A stretch of DNA of 64,000 bases from Paramoeba atlantica (lineage: Eukaryota > Discosea), in NCBI GenBank assembly GCA_977017575.1, contig CDRNVI010000178.1, positions 62,001 to 126,000 on the forward strand, in the 5' to 3' direction. Position numbers and translations under genes: made by a program. A model generated the notes under the pieces. The model was not told the origin of the DNA and ran no database searches. It saw nothing but the letters and a program-made list of their open reading frames with translations. Below are positions 28,459 through 38,288 of the stretch, piece after piece; position 1 is the stretch's first letter, and each line of letters begins with the position of its first letter.

Positions 28459-30251
28459 TTAATTTTCTTGTTTTGTTCGAGCTGGTTTTATCGTTCGTCC
28501 CTACAAACCAAAGAAAAACAATATGAGATAACATTCATTTCCACACTTCATTATTATTCAACTTTCACCCAAAAAAAGAAAATAAAAAATTTGAAGAAAA
28601 GAGAAAAATGTCAAAAAAAAGAGAAGAGAGAAATAAATAAATAAAACCTTTAATCGAATGATCAATTCAACAATGTTCTGATTTTTTGCAACATCAAGAA
28701 CTGTTTTACCATTCTAACAAAAAGAAAAGAAAAGAAAAAGAAAGTTTGAGAAAAGAATCCCCATTCCCCCATTCCCCCACAAATCAACAAGTAAAATTTT
28801 CAATCAATATCAAGAAAGAAAATCAAAACTTGATTTTGAAGATGAATGTTCGATCCATACTCAACAAGAATTTTCACAATTTCTTTAAAACCATTGGAAG
28901 CAGCACAGTGAAGAGCGGTCCAGCCATCCTTAAACAAAAAGAAATTGTTAAAAGAATAAAAACAAAATAAAGATCACACAAACCAACTAAACAACATCAT
29001 GAACAACCAAGAATTTAACCGCACAAATAAAAATGAAATCAAAAAAAAAAGAAAATCAAAACTTTGGTTTGAAGATCAACATTGGATCCATGTTCAAGAA
29101 GAATCTTCACAATTTCTTCAAAACCATAGAAAGTAGCACGGTGAAGAGCGGTCCAGCCATTCTTAACAAAAAGAAGTTGTTAAAAGAATAAAAACAAAAC
29201 AAAAGATCACACAACCACCACATAACATGAACAAGAATGAACATGAGAAATCAAATGAAAAAGAAAGAAAATCAAAACATTGTTTTTAAGATGAACATTG
29301 GATCCATGTTCAAGAAGAATCTTCACAATTTCTTCAGAACCAGAGGAAGCAGCATCGTGAAGAGCGGTCCAGCCATCCTTAAACAAAAAGAAATTTGTTA
29401 AAAGAATAAAACAAATGATCACACCAACACGAACAACAGGAATCATCAAATGAGAAAACAAGTAAAAAAGAAAGAAAATCAAAACTTGATCTTGAAGATG
29501 AACATTGGATCCATGTTCAAGAAGAATCTTCACAATTTCTTCAGAACCATTGGAAGCAGCATAGTGAAGAGCGATCTTTCCAATCTTAACAAAAAAAAGG
29601 TTGTTAAAGATAAAACAAAACAAAAGATCACACAACCACCACATAACATGAACAAGAATGAACATGAGAAATCAAATGAAAAAGAAAGAAAATCAAAACA
29701 TTGTTTTGAAGATGAACATTGGATCCATGCTCAAGAAGAATCTTCACAATTTCTTTAGAACCAGAGGAAGCAGCATAGTGAAGAGCGGTCCAGCCATCCT
29801 TAAACAAAAAGAAATTTGTTAAAAGAATAAAACAAATGATCACACCAACACAAACAACAGGAATCATCAAATGAGAAAACAAGTAAAAAAGAAAAAAATC
29901 AAAACTTCCTCTTGAAGATCAACATTGGATCCATGTTCAAGAAGAATCTTCACAATTTCTTCAAAACCATTGAAAGCAGCAGAGTGAAGAGCGGTCTCTC
30001 CATTCTTAACAAAAAGAGTAGTTGTTAAAAGAAAAAAATGAAAAGAGAGAGAGAGAAAAGAAACAAAAGACAGAAGAAAGAAAATTGTTTTTGAAATAAA
30101 CCTTGTCAGTGAACTTGAAGTTGATATCAAGTTTGAATTGTTTGTTTTCTTTTCCAAGAAGAAGAGCTTTGACAACTTCTTCATCTCCATTCTCAACACC
30201 TTCAAAAAGATTCTTTGTTTCTTTGTTTGGACCTTCTTCTTCTTCGTCCAT
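28459..30251 (-). CDS. Ankyrin-repeat protein A, one repeat per exon (6 repeats)
   Basis: Nine exons, all phase 0: leader 30251-30102; repeat exons 30004-29906, 29798-29700, 29584-29486, 29377-29279, 29161-29063 and 28928-28830, each 99 nt (33 aa); a 66-nt capping repeat 28713-28648; and a last exon 28500-28459. 283 aa. Leader: MDEEEEGPNKETKNLFEGVE with an acidic start and helices like a degenerate N-cap. Repeats follow xGxTALHxAAxxGxEEIVKILLEHGSNV. The C-terminal cap (NGKTVLDVAKNQNIVELII) is followed by GRTIKPARTK. Known: ankyrin stacks are protein-binding solenoids. No catalytic domain, signal peptide or membrane segment is seen, so it is predicted to be a cytosolic binding protein with unknown partner. 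Introns of 99-140 nt are near-copies of each other. Confidence 0.85.
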
Positions 30252-30352
30252 CTTTCTTCTTTGATGTTTTTTTGTGAGACCAAGAGAGAGAGATGGAAAG
30301 GGAAAGAGGGGAAAGGGGGGGAAAAGGAAAGAGGGAAAAAGAAAAAGAGAGA

Positions 30353-30377
30353 GGGACACCGTGAAAATGATGTCCCC
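30353..30377. promoter_or_regulatory. Inverted GGGACACC / TGTCCCC element upstream of ankyrin gene A
   Basis: GGGACACC (30353-30360) and TGTCCCC (30371-30377) form an imperfect inverted repeat about 100 nt upstream of the gene A start. The same element recurs upstream of the other three ankyrin genes, with GGTGTCC copies in one neighbouring spacer. It is presumed to bind a dimeric factor (inference). Confidence 0.5.
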
Positions 30378-30657
30378 TTTTTCTCTTTTGAACTTTTTCG
30401 AAAAAGTTGAGAAGTTTTGACTTTTCAACTTCAAAAATCTCAAACCTCAAATGATTGAGAGGAGAAAAAAGAAGGAAAAGAATCAAAAAGAAAAATGATG
30501 GTGAAAGGAGTTTTTTTCCATGTTTTTTTCCATTTCAAAAATTTGAAAAATGGTTCTATTTTGTGTCTCTCTGTTTCTTTCTCCCTCTCTCTGTCTTTTT
30601 CCCCTCTTCTCCCCTCCTTCTCCCTTTCTCGATTTCTATTCTCAAACTCTCAAATAT

Positions 30658-32660
30658 TTAATTTTCTTGTTTTGTTCGAGCTGGTTTTATTGTTCGTCCC
30701 TACAAACCAAAGAAAACAATATGAGATAACATTCATTTCCACACTTCATTATTATTCAACTTTCACCCAAAAAAAGAAAATAAAAAATTTGAGAAAAGAA
30801 AAATGTCAAAAAAAAGAGAAGAGAGAAATAAATAAATAAAACCTTTAGTTGAATGATCAATTCAACAATGTTCTGATTTTTTGCAACATCAAGAACTGTT
30901 TTACCATTCTAACAAAAAGAAAAGAAAGGAAAAAAAAAGTTTGAGAAAAGAATCCCTCCAATCCCCTCCCAACTCCCATCCCTCTTTTCCCCCCTTCCCC
31001 CCTTCCCCCATTCCCCCCACTCCCCCACCACACAATCCAACAAATCAACAAGTAAAATTTTAAGTCAATATCAAGAAAGAAAATCAAAACTTGATTTTGA
31101 AGATGAATGTTGGATCCATACTCAACAAGAATTTTTACAATTTCTTCAAAAGCATAGGAAGCAGCAAGGTGAAGAGCGGTCAAGCCATCCTTAACAAAAA
31201 GAAGTTGTTAAAAGAATAAAAACAAAAGAAAGATCACAACCAATAAAACAACATGAACATCCAAGAATTTAACCACAACACAAAGAAAATCAAAACTTCA
31301 GTTTGAAGATCAACATTGGATCCATGTTCAACAAGAATTTTCACAATTTCTTCAAAACCATTGGAAGCAGCTTTGTGAAGAGCGGTTAAGCCATACTTAA
31401 CAAAAAAAGGTTATTAAAAGAATAAAAACAAAATAAAGATCACACAGCCAACAAGAATTTAACCACAACAAATAAAATGAGAAATCAAAAAGAAAGAAAA
31501 TCAAAACATAATTTTGAAGATCAACATTGGATCCATGTTTAAGAAGAATCTTCACAATTTCTTCAAAACCATTCTCAGTGGCAAGGTGAAGAGCAGAGCC
31601 ATACTTAACAAAAAGAAATTGTTAAAAAAATAAAAACAAAATAAAGATCACACAACCAATAAAACAACATGAACATCCAAGAATTTAACCACAACACAAA
31701 GAAAATCAAAACTTCAGTTTGAAGATCAACATTGGATCCATGTTCAACAAGAATTTTCACAATTTCTTCAAAACCATTGGAAGCAGCAAGGTGAAGAGCG
31801 GTCAAGCCATACTTAACAAAAAAAGGTTATTAAAAGAATAAAAACAAAATAAATATCACACAACCAACAAGAATTTAATCACAACAAATAAAAGAGAAAT
31901 CAAAAAGAAAGAAAATCAAAACATAATTTTGAAGATCAACATTGGATCCATGTTTAAGAAGAATCTTCACAATTTCTTCAAAACCATTCTCAGCAGCAAG
32001 GTGAAGAGCAGAGCCATCCTTAACAAAAAGAAATTGTTAAAAAAATAAAAACAAAATAAAGATCACACAACCAACAAAACAACATGAACATCCAAGAATT
32101 TAACCACAACACAAAGAAAATCAAAACATAATTTTGAAGATCAACATTGGATCCATGTTTAAGAAGAATCTTCACAATTTCTTCAAAACCATAGGAAGCA
32201 GCAAGGTGAAGAGCAGAGCCATCCTTAACAAAAAGAAATTGTTAAAAAAATAAAAACAAAAGAAAGATCACACAACCAATAAAACAACATGAACATCCAA
32301 GAATTTAACCACAACACAAAGAAAATCAAAACTTCAGTTTGAAGATCAACATTGGATCCATGTTCAACAAGAAGCTTCACAATTGCTTCAGAACCTTTCT
32401 CAGCAGCTTTGTGAAGAGCGGTTATTCCATACTTTAAGAAAAAAAGAAGTTGTTAAAAAAAAGAAACAAAGAACCAAGAGAGAACAGAAGAAAGAAAGGT
32501 TTTGAAAAACCTTGTCATCAAACTTGAAGTTGATATCAAGTTTGAATTGTTTGTTTTCTTTTCCAAGAAGAAGAGCTTTGACAACCTCTTCATCTCCATT
32601 CTCAACACCTTCAAAAAGATTCTTTGTTTCTTTGTTTGGACCTTCTTCTTCTTCGTCCAT
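30658..32660 (-). CDS. Ankyrin-repeat protein B, one repeat per exon (7 repeats)
   Basis: Ten exons, phase 0: leader 32660-32511; repeats 32431-32333, 32223-32128, 32018-31923, 31811-31713, 31603-31508, 31395-31297 and 31189-31091; cap 30908-30843; last exon 30699-30658. 313 aa. Three repeats are 96 nt: they lack the Thr of the TALH motif (GSALH in place of GxTALH). Exon pairs 32018/31811 and 31603/31395 are spaced 415-416 nt apart and are near copies, so a two-exon block was duplicated in tandem. Leader and C-terminal exons match genes A, C and D. The gene starts 185 nt from gene C on the opposite strand. Confidence 0.85.
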
Positions 32661-32780
32661 CTTTCTTCTTTGATGTTTTTTTGTGAGACCAAGAGAGAGA
32701 GAGAGAGAGAAAAGAGAGAGACAAGGTGTTGATATTTTGTTTTTTTTGGATGAGAAGAGAAAATGGACAAATGGTTTGGA

Positions 32781-32805
32781 GGGACACATCAATAATGGTG
32801 TCCCC
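32781..32805. promoter_or_regulatory. Inverted GGGACAC / GGTGTCCCC element between ankyrin genes B and C
   Basis: GGGACAC (32781-32787) and GGTGTCCCC (32797-32805) are separated by 9 nt in the 185-nt spacer of the divergent B/C pair, 41 nt before the gene C start codon and about 120 nt before that of gene B. One copy could serve both genes. Confidence 0.55.
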
Positions 32806-32845
32806 TCTTCTTTTTCTTTTTCTCTTTCACAAAAACGCAAGAAAG

Positions 32846-34263
32846 ATGGACAAAGAAGAAGAAGGTCCAAACAAAGAAACAAAGAATCTTTTTGAAGGTG
32901 TTGAGAATGGAGATGAAGAAGTTGTCAAAGCTCTTCTTCTTGGAAAAGAAAACAAACAATTCAAACTTGATATCAACTTCAAGTTTGATGACAAGGTTTA
33001 TTTCAAAAACAATTTTCTTTTTCCTTTTTTTTCTCTCTCTCTCTCTTTTCATTTTTTTTTTAACAACTTCTTTTTGTTAAGTATGGAGAGACCACTCTTC
33101 ACAAAGCTGCTGAGTATGGTTTTGAAGAAATTGTGAAGATTCTTCTTGAACATGGATCCAATGTTGATCTTCAAACTGAAGTTTTGATTTTCTTTCATAT
33201 TGATTTTCATTTCTCATTTGATTTGTTGTTGTTCATTCTTGGTTGTTCATGTTGTGTGATGGTTGGGTGATCATTTGTTTTTTCTTTTTTCTTTTCACAA
33301 CTTCTTTTTGTTAAGTTTGGCTGGATCGCTCTTCACTCTGCTGCTTACGGTGGCTTTGAAGAAATTGTGAAGATTCTTCTTAAACATGGATCCAATGTTG
33401 ATCTTCGAACCGAAGTTTTGATTTTCTTTCTTGATTTTTCATTTCTTATTTGATTTGTTGTTGTTAATTCTTGGATGTCCATGTTGTCCTGATGGTTTGT
33501 GTGATCTTTTGTTTTGTTTTATTCTTTTAACAACTTTCTTTTTGTTAAGTTTGGCTTGACCGCTCTTCACTTTGCTGTTTCCAATGGTTTTGAAGAAATT
33601 GTGAAGATTCTTCTTGAACATGGAGCGAACATTCATCTTCAAAATCAAGTTTTGATTTTCTTTGTGTTGTGGTTAAATTCTTGGATGTTCATGATGTTGT
33701 TCTGATGGTTGTGTGATATTTATTTTGTTTTATTCTTTTAACAATTTCTTTTTGTTTAAGTATGGAGAGACCGCTCTTCACTATGCTGCTTCCAATGGTT
33801 TTGAAGAAATTGTGAAAATTCTTGTTGAGTATGGATCGAACATCCATCTTCAAAATCAAGTTTTGATTTTCTTTCTTGATATTGATTGAAAATTTTACTT
33901 GTTGATTTGTTGGATTGTGGGTTAGGGGAATGGGGGAATGGGGGAATGGGGATTGGAGGGATTCTTTTCTCAAACTTTCTTTTTCTTTTCTTTTCTTTTT
34001 GTTAGGATGGTGAAACGGTTCTTGATGTTGCAAAAAATCAGAACATTGTTGAATTGATCATTCAACTCAAGGTTTTATTTATTTATTTATTTCTCTCTTC
34101 TCTTTTTTTTGACATTTTTCTCTTTTCTTCAAATTTTTTATTTTCTTTTTTGGGTGAAAGTTGAATAATAATGAAGTGTGGAAATGAATGTTATCTCATA
34201 TTGTTTTTCTTTGATTTGTAGGGACGAACAATCAAACCAGCTCGAACAAAACAAAAAAATTAA
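32846..34263 (+). CDS. Ankyrin-repeat protein C, one repeat per exon (4 repeats)
   Basis: Seven exons, phase 0: leader 32846-32995; repeats 33082-33180, 33316-33414, 33550-33648 and 33761-33859; cap 34006-34071; last exon 34222-34263. 217 aa. The leader is that of the other copies with MDKEEEGPNKE. Repeats vary mostly at the turn and at the residue after LH (LHK, LHS, LHF, LHY). It has the fewest repeats of the four genes, so copy number differs between otherwise near-identical genes. Function is unknown beyond a predicted protein-binding surface. Confidence 0.85.
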
Positions 34264-34503
34264 AGATATAAAATTTTGAGAATAGAAATAGAGAAAGGGA
34301 GAAGGAGGGGAGAAAAACGGAGAGACACGAAATAGAACCATTTTTCAAATTGTTTCAAAAAACGGAAAAAAAACATGGAAAAAAACTCCTTTCACCATCA
34401 TTTTTCTTTTTGATTCTTTTCTCCTCTCAACCATTTGAGGTTTGAGATTTTTGAAATTGAAAAGTCAAACTTCTCAACTTCAAAAAAGTTCAAAAGAGAA
34501 AAA

Positions 34504-34528
34504 GGGGACAGCCTTTTTCTGGTGTCCC
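34504..34528. promoter_or_regulatory. Inverted GGGGACAG / GGTGTCCC element upstream of ankyrin gene D
   Basis: GGGGACAG (starting at 34504) and GGTGTCCC (34521-34528) lie about 70 nt before the gene D start codon, in the same arrangement and sequence context as in genes A-C, within a conserved CT-rich 5' flank. Confidence 0.5.
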
Positions 34529-34598
34529 TCTCTCTTTTTCTTTTTCCCTCTTTCCCTTTCCATCTCTTGGTCTCACAAAAAAACATCAAAGAAGAAAG

Positions 34599-36121
34599 AT
34601 GGACGAAGAAGAAGGTCCAAACAAAGAAACAAAGAATCTTTTTGAAGGTGTTGAGAATGGAGATGAAGAAGTTGTCAAAGCTCTTCTTCTTGGAAAAGAA
34701 AACAAACAATTCAAACTTGATATCGACTTCAAGTTCACTGACAAGGTTTATTTCAAAAACAATTTTCGTTTTCCTTTTTTTCTTTCTCTCTCTCTTTTTT
34801 CATTTTTCTTTCTTTCTTTCTTTCCTTTTCTCTCTTGGTTCTTTGTTTCTTTTTTTTAAATTTCTTTTTGTGAAGGAGGAAGTGACTGCTCTTTACTGTG
34901 CTGTGAGCAAAGGTTTGAAACAAATTGTGAAGATTCTTCTTGAACATGGATCCAATGTTGATCTTCAAACTGAAGTTTTAATTTTCTTTGTGTTGTGGTT
35001 AAATTCTTGGATGTTCATGATGTTTTGTTGGTTGTGTGATCTTTATTTTGTTTTTATTCTTTTAACAATTTCTTTTTGTTAAGTTTGGCTGGACTGCTCT
35101 TCACTATGCTGCTTCCTATGGTTTTGAAGAAATTGTGAAGATTCTTCTTGAACATAGATCCCATGTTGATCTTCAAGAGGAAGTTTTGATTTTCTTTCTT
35201 TTTGATTTCTCATTTTATTTGTTGTGGTTAAATTCTTGTTGGTTGTGTGATCTTTATTTTATTTTTACTCTTTTAACAACTTCTTTTTGTTAAGTATGGC
35301 TTGACCGCTCTTCACTATGCTGCTTCCAATGGTTTTGAACAAATTGTGAAGATTCTTCTTAAACATGGATCCAATGTTGATCTTCAAACCGAAGTTTGAT
35401 TTCTTTTTTTTTGATTTTTGATTTTTCATTTCTCATTTGATTTGTTGTTAAATCTTGGATGCTCATGTTGTTCTGATGGTTTGTGATATTTATTTTGTTT
35501 TATTCTTTTAACCACTTCTTTTTGTTAAGGCTGGAAAGACCGCTCTTCACTATGCTGCTTCCTCTGGTTCTAAAGAAATTGTGAAGATTCTTCTTAAACA
35601 TGGAGCCAATGTTGATCTTCAAAATTATGTTTTGATTTTCTTTCTTTTTCATTTGATTTCTCATGTTCATTCTTGTTCATGTTATGTGGTGGTTGTGATC
35701 TTTTGTTTTGTTTTTTCTTTAACAACCTTTTTTTTGTTAAGATTGGAAAGACCGCTCTTCACAAGGCTGCTTCCAATGGTTTTGAAGAAATTGTAAAAAT
35801 TCTTGTTGAGTATGGATCCAACATTAATATCCAAACCACAGTTTTGATTTCTTTTTTGATTTTTTAAAGAAATATTTTTGTTCCCACTTTTTACTTGTTG
35901 GTTCTTTTTCAAACTTTCTTTTCTTTTTGTTAGGGTGGGAAAACAGTCCTTGATGTTGCACAAAATCAGGACATTGTTGAATTGATCATCCAATTGAAGG
36001 TTTCATTTTTTTTTTGGTTGAAGTTGACGATTAATCAAGTGTGGAAATGAATGTTTTTTCTCATATTTTTCTTTGATTGTAGGGACGAACGATAAAACCA
36101 GCTCGAACAAAAGGAAAATAA
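34599..36121 (+). CDS. Ankyrin-repeat protein D, one repeat per exon (5 repeats)
   Basis: Eight exons, phase 0: leader 34599-34745; repeats 34876-34974, 35084-35182, 35295-35393, 35530-35628 and 35742-35840; cap 35934-35999; last exon 36083-36121. 248 aa. The first repeat is the most divergent of all (EEVTALYCAVSKGLKQIVK), and the cap has DVAQNQD in place of DVAKNQN. The last exon ends GRTIKPARTKGK. The gene lies in direct order with gene C, 335 nt downstream. Confidence 0.85.
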
Positions 36122-36336
36122 AGTTTTGAGAGTTTGAGAAAAAAAATAGAATTAGGATGGGAGGGATAAGTTCACAACAAATGTAGAGACACAAAGAAGA
36201 AAATAAAGAATCAAAAAACAAATGACAAAAGGAGGTTTCTCATTTGTGGTTCCCAAATATTAATAATAAAAAGAAAAATAAAGTGTTCTGCTTCTCAAGA
36301 GAAGAAGACATTGTTGTTGTTGCGAGTTGGTTTGAA

Positions 36337-36777
36337 TCAATTTCTTTCTCTTTTTGCGGGTTTGAGAAAAACTCTCAAATTTTCTTTGAAAAATTGGTCA
36401 ATTTGTGGGATCATCTCAGAATTCTCCGAAGAACCAAACCCCCAAACACATCCCCTTTCTTTCAATTTCAATCTTTCAATGATTTGATCTTTCATAAAAT
36501 GATCAGAAGAATAAACCCAAACAAAAACAAACATTCCATCAATTCCTCCATCAATTTGAGAAACAGCTTCTTCAAAAGAGTTGATCGAATCTTCAAAGAG
36601 CTCTTCGGTCCGAAAAATATTCCTTGGATAGAAAAGAATTCCTTGGCTGTCGTGTTCCGAAATCTGATCTGAAGCAATAAAACTAATTTTTTCTGAATTC
36701 AATATTCCAACAATCATCACAGAACCTCCAAGAACTAAAATGGTTGGCTTTGTTTCTTTTGAATCAGAAGCCATCAA
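36337..36777 (-). CDS. Protein of unknown function next to the ankyrin cluster
   Basis: A single frame of 146 aa; the second Met (36774) is an equally good start. Seen: a hydrophobic strand TILVLGGSVMIVGIL near the N-terminus, alternating hydrophobic and acidic segments, and a Lys/Arg-rich end; no motif recognised. The composition is that of a real soluble alpha/beta protein rather than low-complexity noise. The start faces the intronless plus-strand gene at 37022 across a spacer with four GGTGTCC motifs, the motif that also lies upstream of the ankyrin genes, so joint regulation is possible. Confidence 0.6.
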   Translation of the reverse strand: MMASDSKETKPTILVLGGSVMIVGILNSEKISFIASDQISEHDSQGILFYPRNIFRTEELFEDSINSFEEAVSQIDGGIDGMFVFVWVYSSDHFMKDQIIERLKLKERGCVWGFGSSENSEMIPQIDQFFKENLRVFLKPAKRERN

Positions 36778-36834
36778 TCATCAAAAGCAAACCTCTCTCT
36801 CGGAATTGGGTTTCACAAAAAAAACAGAAAAACA

Positions 36835-36904
36835 GGTGTCCTGTATGGTGTCCCCTTCCAATTACCAAAAACAGACATTGGTGTCCTATTTTTTGGGTGT
36901 CCCC
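36835..36904. promoter_or_regulatory. Four GGTGTCC motifs in a divergent promoter
   Basis: GGTGTCC occurs at 36835-36841, 36847-36855 (as GGTGTCCCC), 36880-36886 and 36896-36904 (as GGTGTCCCC), all on the plus strand, as two pairs about 45-49 nt apart. They lie between the minus-strand gene starting at 36777 and the plus-strand gene starting at 37022. This is the half-site of the ankyrin-gene element. Confidence 0.5.
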
Positions 36905-37021
36905 TTCTTTTTTGTTTTTCTCTTTCCTCTTTTTCTCTTTCCCTCTCTTTCCTTTTGTCCTTGTTTTCTCCTCTTTTGCCGAACTTTTTTTTGGTTTGGA
37001 AGAGTGGGAGGGATTTAAACC

Positions 37022-38227
37022 ATGTCATCAGAAGACTCACCAAAAATGAAGTTGTCAAACATTCACAGAGAGAAATTAATTTCCCTCTTGAAGAGAATGA
37101 TGGACCAAGAACGAGCAACGGTCGCAATCTCCCCATACCAACAACAAGAAGGATTTTGGTTTGGAGGTGGAAATGTCGTTGTTGAAGATGATTGTCTTTG
37201 GCTTGTTGGTCGTTTTCGAAACTTTGGTGACTCAAGAACAGGATTGAAAGCGGGTCTTCGTGGATTGGAGTGCGCTCTCTTTCGTTCTGATAATCAAGGC
37301 AAGTCATGGGAAAAAGTTCATAGTTGGACGAAAACTCAATTGTCACAATTTTCTGAATCAAAGATACTCTCTATTGAAGGGACTGATCTCCATCGATTAA
37401 AAGATGGGAATTGGGAGTTATTCATCTCATCTGAAAAAGAGGTGAAATATCCTGTAGACCTTGCTTCTTACCAAAAACCTGGAACAGGGATTTGGTCTCT
37501 TGACTCACTGAGAGCACCTTCTGTGTTAGAACTTCACCCTCGAACTTTGACTCCCCTTCATTTGAGAGGCCATCCTGATCTTCAAGGAGAAGCGGAAAAT
37601 GAAGAGCGTGAAGCAGTCCATCTTCATCTGAAAGATCCAGTTTTGTTTGACATTGAATCAAAAAGTCACGTGACTGCTCTCTTCTTCTGTACTCACCCTT
37701 ATTCTTGGACATCAAGTAATACTGCAATGGCAATCCGAACAACCTTACCCACAAAACCCACTCCAACAAAAGAAGATTTTCGAGTGGATACATGGCAAGT
37801 GGTCGGGCGAGGAAGTGCATGGGATGTGGCAGTGACTCGCATAACATGCAGAATTCCAATCCCGCATTTGGGAATTTTTGCTTCATTACCACCTTGTTCT
37901 GTTTATCTGTATGATGGAGCAGAGTGTGTTCGAGAACACCAACAAAGTCAAAAAGGACATCATCGTGCAAGGGGGTATTCTTGTGAAGAAATAGGAGGAG
38001 CTTTTTTTGGTTGGGATCATGAATTTCCTTCCTTAACTCGTTTATCAGATCTCTCTCCTTTCTTTGAATCACATCAAGGAACTGGGTGTAGCCGATATGC
38101 GAGTGGAACTTTTCTCCCTTCAGGTTTCTTGATGACATGGCAACAGAGCCAAAATGACAAATCACAACCTTTAGTATCACATTTTCTCCCAATGGCAGAA
38201 ATTGAAACAATACTTTCAAAAGACTGA
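37022..38227 (+). CDS. Intronless BNR/Asp-box beta-propeller, sialidase-like protein
   Basis: A single exon of 401 aa. Seen: FWFGGGNVVVEDDCLWLVGR, RTGLKAGLRGLECALF and an Asp-box SDNQGKSW, the hallmark of sialidase/BNR propellers; later blades include DPVLFDIESKSHVTALFF and GSAWDVAVTRI, and the end holds GTGCSRYASGTFLPSGFLMTW. Known: Asp-box propellers include sialidases and other glycosidases. I see no clear sialidase Arg triad, so the substrate is open. No signal peptide is evident, so a cytosolic enzyme or binding protein is likely. The absence of introns among intron-rich neighbours and the bacterial look of the N-terminal block make transfer from bacteria plausible (inference). It converges on the ALDH gene (stops 62 nt apart). 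Confidence 0.68.
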   Translation: MSSEDSPKMKLSNIHREKLISLLKRMMDQERATVAISPYQQQEGFWFGGGNVVVEDDCLWLVGRFRNFGDSRTGLKAGLRGLECALFRSDNQGKSWEKVHSWTKTQLSQFSESKILSIEGTDLHRLKDGNWELFISSEKEVKYPVDLASYQKPGTGIWSLDSLRAPSVLELHPRTLTPLHLRGHPDLQGEAENEEREAVHLHLKDPVLFDIESKSHVTALFFCTHPYSWTSSNTAMAIRTTLPTKPTPTKEDFRVDTWQVVGRGSAWDVAVTRITCRIPIPHLGIFASLPPCSVYLYDGAECVREHQQSQKGHHRARGYSCEEIGGAFFGWDHEFPSLTRLSDLSPFFESHQGTGCSRYASGTFLPSGFLMTWQQSQNDKSQPLVSHFLPMAEIETILSKD

Positions 38228-38288
38228 AAAAAAATTATTGTTCATGATGATTGGATTTTTATTTTTGTTTTGGTTTTTTTGGGAATTG

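Noticed and set aside
28830-35840. The regularly spaced ankyrin exons considered as a satellite array
   Set aside because: The units are true exons with conserved splice sites, open phase-0 frames and ankyrin folds, with spacing that varies from about 195 to 245 nt.
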